Below, piece by piece: positions 33,797 to 41,369 of a DNA stretch of 41,369 nt (position 1 is its first letter; every line of letters begins with the position of its first letter). The stretch spans positions 1 through 41,369 of the forward strand of contig NZ_JACJQU010000030.1 in assembly GCF_014696825.1 (NCBI RefSeq), in the 5' to 3' direction. The stretch comes from Anabaena sphaerica FACHB-251 (GTDB lineage Bacteria; Cyanobacteriota; Cyanobacteriia; Cyanobacteriales; Nostocaceae). A model generated the notes under the pieces. The model did no database searches and was not told the DNA's origin. It worked only from the letters and a program-made list of their open reading frames with translations. The position numbers and the translations under genes were made by a program.

Positions 33797-34468
33797 TTAA
33801 GTAAATTGCTTACTTAATGTGACAGGTTTATGCACAGTAATCTTTTTCTTGTGGATGGAAATCATTTTTTTCTCGCGTAAATCTCCAAGCAATCTGGTGA
33901 CAGTAACGCGAGTAGAACCGATGGCTTCAGCGATCGCCTGATGAGATAGCTTCAAATCAATGGTAATGCCATCAGCACAAGGTACACCAAAGTCTCGACA
34001 GAGAATTAACAAAAAACTCACCAACCGAGAACCCATATCTCGGTGAGCAAGGGTTTCAATCATCATCTCTGTCTGGAGAATCCGCGAAGATAGCCCCCGT
34101 AGCATCAACATTGATAATTCTGGATTTTCCTTGAGTGCTTGCTCTACTTGTTCAATTGGTGCAGAAAGTAATTCTACCGCCGTGAAGGCAACTGCATGGT
34201 AGAATCTATCCGACTTATTACCCGTTAGCAATGACAACACGCCAAAAACACTATTTTCCCGCAGCAATGCTACCGTTATTTCTTCTCCTGCCTCATATAC
34301 CCTGGAAAGTTTCACAGCACCCTTGAGAAGAAAATAAACTCGTTCGGCGGGATCGCCGGGAAAAAAGATCGTTTTGTTGCGTTCAAACGTCTCCACAACC
34401 GGTGGAAAGGCTCCAGTTGCCATCTGACGAAAAACATTTGCTAGGGCTTTATCTTGTGTCACGATCAT
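33797..34468 (-). CDS. ntcA: global nitrogen regulator NtcA (CRP/FNR family)
   Basis: The 223-residue protein matches NtcA throughout: [20 protein letters not shown] at the start, an effector-binding beta-roll with [20 protein letters not shown] and [19 protein letters not shown], the long dimer helix, and the helix-turn-helix [20 protein letters not shown], ending [10 protein letters not shown]. NtcA senses 2-oxoglutarate and activates nitrogen-assimilation and heterocyst genes at GTAN8TAC sites. An upstream in-frame ATG at 34486 would add MGRGRE; the family start is the ATG at 34468, with AGGGGAAGGGAG just before it. It is divergent from fabI. Confidence 0.97.
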   Translation of the reverse strand: MIVTQDKALANVFRQMATGAFPPVVETFERNKTIFFPGDPAERVYFLLKGAVKLSRVYEAGEEITVALLRENSVFGVLSLLTGNKSDRFYHAVAFTAVELLSAPIEQVEQALKENPELSMLMLRGLSSRILQTEMMIETLAHRDMGSRLVSFLLILCRDFGVPCADGITIDLKLSHQAIAEAIGSTRVTVTRLLGDLREKKMISIHKKKITVHKPVTLSKQFT

Positions 34469-34857
34469 CTCCCTTCCCCTACCCAATGCCGGAAAAACAA
34501 AAACTGATTACCTAAGAATACACCTGAAAAATCAAGAAAGCACCGTCAACCTTTCTGTTTTTTCCTATACTTAAATTTATCACTTCATATTCATTTGTTT
34601 ATCATGATACCTAATTGTTGTTATTTTTAGCTAAAAATTGTTGATCAGTAGTTTAACAAACTCAACTTAAGAGGTTTTTTGGCAGAAAAATTTTCCATAT
34701 CTTTATAACTTCTTAAACAATCTGCAGAAATTTTGTCGCTCTCAACACCCTACTGAATTAAATTTTTTGAAAATCCCATCCCCAACTAGGTCAAAATATA
34801 CTCAGCTTCTAGTATTGTAAATATGCTCCTAATGATTGATCACATTGACCTATTTCT
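34469..34857. other. intergenic region between divergent ntcA and fabI
   Basis: This 389-base AT-rich spacer holds promoters for both genes. One NtcA-like site is listed separately. No RNA gene or repeat is recognised. Confidence 0.5.
34648..34661 (-). promoter_or_regulatory. candidate NtcA-binding site upstream of ntcA
   Basis: On the minus strand the sequence is GTTTGTTAAACTAC, a GTN10AC match with the full TAC half-site and one mismatch in the GTA half. TAGCTA lies 14 bases downstream, towards ntcA, and could serve as a -10 box. Autoregulation of ntcA is well known; this particular site is a prediction by eye. Confidence 0.35.
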
Positions 34858-35634
34858 ATGCTGAATCTGTCCGGAAAAAACGCCCTAGTCACAGGTATTG
34901 CCAATAACCGCTCCATTGCTTGGGGTATTGCTCAACAACTACACCAAGCAGGTGCTAACCTGGGCATTACCTATTTGCCAGATGAAAAAGGCAAATTCGA
35001 GAAAAAAGTTGCAGAATTGGTGGAACCCCTCAAGCCCAGCCTATTCCTTCCCTGTAACGTTGAGAATGAGGAGCAAATTCAATCTACTTTTGAAACAGTG
35101 CGCCAGCAATGGGGTAAATTAGACATCCTTATTCACTGTCTGGCTTTTGCAAACAGAGATGATTTAACCGGAGATTTTAGTCAAACCTCCCGTTCTGGTT
35201 TCAATAAAGCTTTGGAAGTTAGTACCTATTCACTGGTACAGTTAAGCGGTGCTGCTAAACCTTTGATGACAGAAGGCGGTAGTATTATTACTCTCTCCTA
35301 TTTGGGTGCAGTCCGAGCTATCCCTAACTATAACATCATGGGTGTAGCCAAAGCTGGATTAGAAGCCAGTGTTCGTTACTTAGCAGCAGAACTAGGACCC
35401 CAAAATATTCGCGTTAATGGTATTTCCGCAGGCCCTATCCGCACTTTGGCATCCTCAGCAGTAGGCGGCATTTTGGATATGATTCATCATGTGGAAAAAG
35501 TCGCACCCCTGCGTCGCACTGTCACTCAACTAGAAGTAGGCAATACAGCAGCTTTCTTGTGTAGTGATTTGTCTAGTGGCATCACTGGGCAAATCCTGTA
35601 TGTAGATGCAGGATATGAAATCATGGGAATGTAA
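34858..35634 (+). CDS. fabI: enoyl-[acyl-carrier-protein] reductase (NADH)
   Basis: The 258-residue short-chain dehydrogenase-fold enzyme catalyses the last reduction of each fatty-acid elongation cycle. It has the nucleotide-binding start LVTGIANNRSIAWGIAQQL, typical of FabI rather than other family members, and HCLAFANRDDL. The catalytic pair is Tyr158 and Lys165 (NYNIMGVAKAGLEASVRYLA, a Tyr-X6-Lys spacing), with Tyr148 in TLSYLGA. GPIRTLASSAVG forms the substrate loop and the end is GQILYVDAGYEIMGM. All key residues are present and the length is normal. It precedes hisB by about 100 bases containing a GGGGATT-type tandem repeat. Confidence 0.96.
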   Translation: MLNLSGKNALVTGIANNRSIAWGIAQQLHQAGANLGITYLPDEKGKFEKKVAELVEPLKPSLFLPCNVENEEQIQSTFETVRQQWGKLDILIHCLAFANRDDLTGDFSQTSRSGFNKALEVSTYSLVQLSGAAKPLMTEGGSIITLSYLGAVRAIPNYNIMGVAKAGLEASVRYLAAELGPQNIRVNGISAGPIRTLASSAVGGILDMIHHVEKVAPLRRTVTQLEVGNTAAFLCSDLSSGITGQILYVDAGYEIMGM

Positions 35635-35700
35635 TGGGGATTGGGGATTGGGGACTGGAGACTGGGAAAAATTAATCAACTCTTGCCTCTTGCCTTTTGC
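35635..35700. repeat. short tandem repeats between fabI and hisB
   Basis: GGGGATT/GGGGACT heptamers (about 35636-35667) are followed by CTCTTGCCTCTTGCC (about 35680-35697). The latter is the reverse complement of the GGCAAGA repeat seen near 7920 and 23420. Confidence 0.7.
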
Positions 35701-35731
35701 ATGAGTGCCTTCTTTCAATGACTTACGACTC

Positions 35732-36328
35732 ATGACTAACAACCGCATTGCTACAGTTAAGCGCACCACCGGGGAAACTGATGTACAAGTAACCATCAAC
35801 CTCGATGGTACAGGCATCTGCAAAGCTGCCACAGGGATTCCCTTTTTAGATCATATGCTGCATCAAATCGCCTCTCATGGGCTGTTTGATTTGGATATTC
35901 AAGCCAAAGGTGACTGGGAAATTGATGATCACCACACTAATGAAGATGTGGGTATTACCTTGGGTCAAGCTTTACATCAAGCATTAGGTAATAAAAAAGG
36001 CATTGTCCGCTTTGGTAATTTCCTTGCGCCTCTGGATGAAGCTCTGATTCAGGTGGCTTTGGACTTTTCTGGACGACCTCATCTTAGTTATGGTTTAGAC
36101 ATTCCTACTCAACGGGTGGGAACTTATGACACCCAACTGGTACGAGAATTTTTTGTGGCGTTGGTGAATCATAGTCAAATGACCTTGCATATTCGCCAAT
36201 TTGATGGTGTTAATTCTCATCACATTATTGAAGCAACTTTTAAAGCCTTTGCTAGAGCTATGCGGATGGCAGTAGAAATCGATCCTCGTCGTGCTGAAAC
36301 TATTCCCAGTTCCAAAGGTGTGTTATAA
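35732..36328 (+). CDS. hisB: imidazoleglycerol-phosphate dehydratase
   Basis: The 198-residue enzyme catalyses the dehydration of imidazole glycerol phosphate in histidine synthesis, as a Mn-dependent 24-mer. It shows the family motifs [35 protein letters not shown] (metal-binding His-His and Glu), RPHLSYGL and the second metal site [20 protein letters not shown], with a C-terminal IPSSKGVL. All ligands are present. An in-frame GTG at 35705 would add nine residues. I prefer the ATG at 35732 because the extra sequence borders the repeat, but homologues vary in this N-terminal stretch. It is the monofunctional dehydratase form. Confidence 0.95.
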   Translation: MTNNRIATVKRTTGETDVQVTINLDGTGICKAATGIPFLDHMLHQIASHGLFDLDIQAKGDWEIDDHHTNEDVGITLGQALHQALGNKKGIVRFGNFLAPLDEALIQVALDFSGRPHLSYGLDIPTQRVGTYDTQLVREFFVALVNHSQMTLHIRQFDGVNSHHIIEATFKAFARAMRMAVEIDPRRAETIPSSKGVL

Positions 36329-36460
36329 GTTACTATTGGTAGCGCCAGAAAGCTACTCGCTTGGCGATAATTGACACATTAAGATAGTGGTGTTTATTAT
36401 CGTGATACCGTAAAACTTGTAATCAGTCACACCCAATCGGTAATTGGTAATTTAACCACA

Positions 36461-37444
36461 ATGAATTCTGTTGCAGAAACTCCTGAACCTCAACTGAATC
36501 CTGTAGATCAACCACCAGTAGTCCTAACTTCTGAGTTGCGAAAAGTCTATCGCACTGGTTTTTGGCTGAATCAAAAAGTTGTATCTCTCAAAAACTGTTC
36601 TCTACAAGTTTACCCAGGACAAACCTTTGGTTTGCTAGGTCCCAATGGTGCTGGCAAAACTACACTGTTAAAACTGTTACTAGGAATTATTCGACCTTCT
36701 GCCGGTAGGGGTTTATTATTAGGTAAGCCACTGGGCGATCGCTCTGTGAAGCAACGTATTGGCTACTTACCAGAAAATCCTTATTTATACGACTATCTCA
36801 CCGGCTGGGAATTTTTGGAATTAGCTGCTGGGTTATTCCAAATTCCCCACAAGATACAGCGTCAACGCATTCCCCAACTTTTAGAATTAGTCGGTTTATC
36901 TCAAACTGATGCTCGCAAAAAGCTAATGCGTCGTTATTCTAAAGGAATGCTTCAGCGTGTTGGCATGGCTCAAGCATTAATTAATGATCCAGATTTAGTA
37001 TTTTTAGATGAACCAATGTCTGGACTTGATCCCTTGGGACGTTACCAAATGCGAGAAATTATTCTCTCACTCAAAGCAGCTGGGAAGACGATATTTTTCA
37101 ACAGTCATGTTTTGAGTGAAGTAGAACAAATTTGCGATCGCATTGCCATTCTGGCAAAAGGAGAATTAATTTGTGCTGGTTCTCTCAATGAACTGTTAGG
37201 CACAGAAAACACATATCATGTTAAAGGTCAAGGTGGCGATGGGGAAGTTCTGAAAAAAAGAATACCTGATCTACAATTTGAACCTGATGGCACTTGGCAC
37301 GGTATTCTACAAGAAGATTACTATGATTTTCTTGCCAGTCTACGATTAATGGGAGGAAAAATCATCACCATTAACTTATCTCGTCAATCTCTAGAGGAGT
37401 TCTTTATCCAACAAATACAAAAACAAAATTCTTCACCTAACTAG
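36461..37444 (+). CDS. ABC transporter ATP-binding protein (ABC-2/drug-export type)
   Basis: The 327-residue ATPase subunit has Walker A GPNGAGKTTLLKLL (60-73), the Q-loop region IGYLPENPYLYDYLTG, signature YSKGMLQRVGMAQAL, Walker B LVFLDEPMSGLDPLG, and H-loop FFNSHVLSEVEQICDRIAIL. A C-terminal extension ends in a helix (SLEEFFIQQIQ), usual for ABC-2 ATPases of the CcmA/DrrA type. It should pair with a separate membrane permease, but none is adjacent in the window, so the cargo cannot be inferred. The ATG at 36461 has no strong Shine-Dalgarno sequence. It lies between hisB and an SLBB export protein, with 132 and 517 bases on either side, so operon membership is doubtful. Confidence 0.88.
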   Translation: MNSVAETPEPQLNPVDQPPVVLTSELRKVYRTGFWLNQKVVSLKNCSLQVYPGQTFGLLGPNGAGKTTLLKLLLGIIRPSAGRGLLLGKPLGDRSVKQRIGYLPENPYLYDYLTGWEFLELAAGLFQIPHKIQRQRIPQLLELVGLSQTDARKKLMRRYSKGMLQRVGMAQALINDPDLVFLDEPMSGLDPLGRYQMREIILSLKAAGKTIFFNSHVLSEVEQICDRIAILAKGELICAGSLNELLGTENTYHVKGQGGDGEVLKKRIPDLQFEPDGTWHGILQEDYYDFLASLRLMGGKIITINLSRQSLEEFFIQQIQKQNSSPN

Positions 37445-37961
37445 TTTAGGCAATTTCTCTAGTGACCAAACCTGAGTTAGTCTTGATTACGGATGTTGTG
37501 TGCAGTTTGTTGTTACCTGAATAATATGGGCAGAATGTATAATTAATTTTAAAGTAATAAAAAAGCATAAGTGTAAATTATATTTCTTGTGATACAGCTA
37601 TATTGATAGTTTTTCTATTTAGAGAAAATTGATATGAGCTACTGTGTCTGAGTTAAGAGTTAATTACCAAAATAATTTCCCAACATAATGTTGCTACCTA
37701 TAAATTTAAACAGTTACGGTTTAGATAAATCTATTCTTAAAATATTGGAACTATAAATATAAATTCTGATTCTTAACTATTGACTAATTTCATAAAACTT
37801 GCTCTAATCGTTAACAATTAATTTATCTAACTGAGTTAAGCTTTAAATTAACTTCACTAAAAACTCAGAATCGCTATTCAGGTTATATCCGGAAAAACAG
37901 AGTTTATCGGGAAAATAAGAGTGTCAGGGAACTTCAATAATTAAGTATAGTCAACGTTAAA
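37445..37961. other. 517-base AT-rich intergenic region
   Basis: No open frame of coding quality, RNA gene, repeat array or hairpin terminator was recognised. It probably contains the promoter and a long leader of the polysaccharide export gene that follows. Confidence 0.45.
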
Positions 37962-39449
37962 ATGTTTAGAACTTTACAGATGCTAGTCTCAGATTCTCAG
38001 GTAAATATGCTTAATATACATTTGTGGAAAATTTTAACTCATTCAACTACGGCTGTAGTTTTGTTAACGACTGTCACCAATGCTTTACCATCTGTCAGCC
38101 TAGCGCAGCAACAACCAGTATCACAAAGGTCAACCATATCCACAGATTATTTATTAGGAGGCGGTGATCGGATTCGCGTCAATGTATTTGAAGTACCCGA
38201 ATACACCGGCGAATACCAAGTTCCCCCTGGTGGTGCGATTAACCTACCTTTAATTGGTAGTATATCCGTTCTCGGATTAACCACGGAACAGGCATCTGAC
38301 GAAATAGCTAGAAGATATGCTCGCTTTCTGAAACGTCCCCTGATTTCTGTCAATTTGTTATCACCTCGTCCCATCAACGTTTTTGTAGCTGGGGAGGTAA
38401 CACGACCAGGGTCTTACACTCTCAACTTACAAGGAAGCGGAGGCGATAATCCTGGTTTACAATACCCAACTGTATTAGCAGCACTAACTACAGCCCAGGG
38501 GGTAACACTAGCAGCAGACGTAACTAAAGTACAATTACGCCGTAAGGTCGGACGTTCTGGTGAACAGGTTATCAGTCTTAACTTAAAAGAAATCACCCAA
38601 ACAGGCAGAATACCCCAAGATATTACCTTAAGGGATGGAGACACTATTGTTGTACCCACCGGCACAGATTTCAACGTTGCCGAAGCCCGCAATTTATTTG
38701 CAGCTAACTATGCTGCTAGTCAAACTGCACCTCGTACCGTGGCAATTACAGGTCAAGTTTACCGTCCTGGGTCCTATCTGGTGTCAGCAGGAGGTACTAG
38801 CGCAGCTGGAAATGATGCTGGAGCTGGAGCGCCAGGAGCTGGCTTACCAACTGTAATGCGGGCAATTCAATTAGCTGGGGGAATTACATCACAAGCGGAT
38901 GTTCGGAATATTAAAATCCGCCGTCCTACAAGAATTGGCTCAGAACAAAGTTTAAATATTAATCTCTGGGAATTATTGCAGACTGGGGATCTCAATCAAG
39001 ATGTAGTCTTGCAAGATGGAGATACAATAGTTGTTCCCCTAGCAACCGAGATTAACACAGCAGAAGTAACTCAATTAGCTACCACTACTTTGTCGCCGGC
39101 AAAAATTCAAGTAGGGGTAGTAGGAGAAGTGAAAAAACCTGGATTAACAGATTTACAGCCCAATAGTTCTTTAAATCAGGCTTTACTGGCTGCTGGTGGC
39201 TTTAATGATGCTAGAGCTAGTAGTGCTGCTGTCGATTTGATTCGTCTTAATCCTAATGGTAGTGTTACTAAACGTGTAGTAAAAATAGATTTCTCAAAAG
39301 GGATTAACGAGGAAACCAATCCTATATTACGCAATAATGATGTTGTGGTAGTAAACCGTTCGGGTGTTGCTAAAACTAGTGATACGGTGGGTACTGTAGC
39401 CGGTCCTTTAGGTATTATCTTGAATATTCTCAGGTTTGTTGGATTCTAA
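37962..39449 (+). CDS. polysaccharide export protein, Wza-like (Poly_export and SLBB domains)
   Basis: The 495-residue secreted protein has a signal peptide (hydrophobic stretch TTAVVLLTTVTNALPSVSLA, cleavage near LAQQ), then the polysaccharide export domain from about residue 62 (DYLLGGGDRIRVNVFEVPEY, VPPGGAINLPLIGSISVLGL). Three SLBB segments follow, beginning INVFVAGEVTRPGSYTL, VAITGQVYRPGSYLV and IQVGVVGEVKKPG. The hydrophobic C-terminus (GPLGIILNILRFVGF) could be the membrane-crossing helix of Wza-type channels. It would form the outer-membrane part of an exopolysaccharide exporter. No lipobox is seen, as is common in cyanobacteria. The gene is monocistronic, with its own terminator at 39506. 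The tyrosine-kinase and polymerase partners are not in the window. Confidence 0.9.
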   Translation: MFRTLQMLVSDSQVNMLNIHLWKILTHSTTAVVLLTTVTNALPSVSLAQQQPVSQRSTISTDYLLGGGDRIRVNVFEVPEYTGEYQVPPGGAINLPLIGSISVLGLTTEQASDEIARRYARFLKRPLISVNLLSPRPINVFVAGEVTRPGSYTLNLQGSGGDNPGLQYPTVLAALTTAQGVTLAADVTKVQLRRKVGRSGEQVISLNLKEITQTGRIPQDITLRDGDTIVVPTGTDFNVAEARNLFAANYAASQTAPRTVAITGQVYRPGSYLVSAGGTSAAGNDAGAGAPGAGLPTVMRAIQLAGGITSQADVRNIKIRRPTRIGSEQSLNINLWELLQTGDLNQDVVLQDGDTIVVPLATEINTAEVTQLATTTLSPAKIQVGVVGEVKKPGLTDLQPNSSLNQALLAAGGFNDARASSAAVDLIRLNPNGSVTKRVVKIDFSKGINEETNPILRNNDVVVVNRSGVAKTSDTVGTVAGPLGIILNILRFVGF

Positions 39450-39505
39450 AATACTGTTCACAACTGGGGTATTTTTCAATTTTCCCACTTCAGCATAGAA
39501 AATTT

Positions 39506-39533
39506 AAGCCTGCAAGAGCAGGCTTTGTTTTTT
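39506..39533 (+). terminator. Rho-independent terminator of the polysaccharide export gene
   Basis: AAGCCTGC and GCAGGCTT form a perfect 8-bp stem with an AAGA loop, followed by TGTTTTTT. It lies 57 bases after the stop codon. Confidence 0.88.
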
Positions 39534-39605
39534 ACAGTCATTGCGAACATTCCTCTATGGGTGTAATTAATTCTGTCTGACTGCTTCCTCGTGGACAGCG
39601 AGGGG

Positions 39606-39656
39606 CATCAATTGATAATGAAACTCCGAATGAGTGTACTCCTGACTCCTGCTATA
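39606..39656 (+). repeat. dispersed repeat, copy 2 of 2 in the window
   Basis: Positions 39606-39627 match 6193-6214 exactly, and TACTCCTGACTCCTGCTATA (39637-39656) matches the tail of that copy. The copy here has one CTCCTGA unit fewer and a shorter spacer. Confidence 0.7.
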
Positions 39657-39673
39657 AAATCTCAAAACAGACC

Positions 39674-39703
39674 AAAAAAAAGCTCTTGCTTTGCAGCAAG
39701 AGC
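39674..39703 (-). terminator. Rho-independent terminator of psbDC
   Basis: On the minus strand GCTCTTGCT (39703-39695) pairs with AGCAAGAGC (39690-39682) around GCAA, followed by TTTTTTT. It lies about 50 bases after the psbC stop. Confidence 0.88.
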
Positions 39704-39749
39704 AGGAAAATTAATTGATTGTCAGTGATGAAAGAAAACTAGAAAAAAT

Positions 39750-41369
<1,620 letters not shown>

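Overview
The window comes from a filamentous, probably heterocyst-forming cyanobacterium (Nostocales type). The evidence is psbI, psbC and psbD, ntcA, many HIP1 octamers (GCGATCGC), several cyanobacteria-only families (DUF3769, DUF3084, DUF3146, SLH/OprB porin), short tandem repeats of 7-8 bp, and AT-rich intergenic DNA full of palindromic dispersed repeats. I do not assign a species.

Layout. 1-5.9 kb: the 3' end of a group II intron, a frameshifted gene remnant, a small secreted Asn-rich protein, a DUF429 protein, a DUF29 gene between two copies of a perfect 32-bp repeat, and a large alpha-glucan phosphorylase. 5.9-8.1 kb: a gene-poor stretch of 2.2 kb with decayed coding segments, a MITE-like element and nested inverted repeats. 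8.1-12.0 kb: a hexapeptide acetyltransferase, a 26-unit heptanucleotide array, psbI (38 codons) and a DUF3769/OstA-like outer-membrane protein. 12.1-20.4 kb (minus strand): a tightly spaced set of three glycosyltransferases, a type I ABC exporter and an APH-fold kinase, followed by an SLH/OprB porin. It looks like an envelope glycoconjugate assembly and export locus. 21-28.8 kb: a signalling island with a HAMP histidine kinase/OmpR regulator pair, a sensor that stops just before its kinase core, a REC-PAS histidine kinase, and overlapping it a GAF-PAS-PAS-GAF histidine kinase whose second GAF has the signature of a DXCF cyanobacteriochrome. 29-34.5 kb: a Tat-exported PhoD phosphatase, DUF3146, a YqgF-like RNase H-fold protein, the DUF3084 coiled-coil protein and ntcA. 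34.9-39.4 kb: fabI, hisB, an ABC ATPase and an SLBB/Wza-type polysaccharide export protein. 39.7-41.4 kb (minus strand): psbC overlapping the 3' end of psbD.

Main points for follow-up are the predicted dual-cysteine photoreceptor kinase and its overlapping partner, two arrays of 11-bp-phased repeats upstream of the two-component operon, the compact glycosyltransferase/ABC/APH cluster, and the way dispersed repeats have been taken into reading frames. Three genes carry the same repeat family in frame, and in one of them a palindromic element is nested inside the repeat between 13-bp direct repeats.
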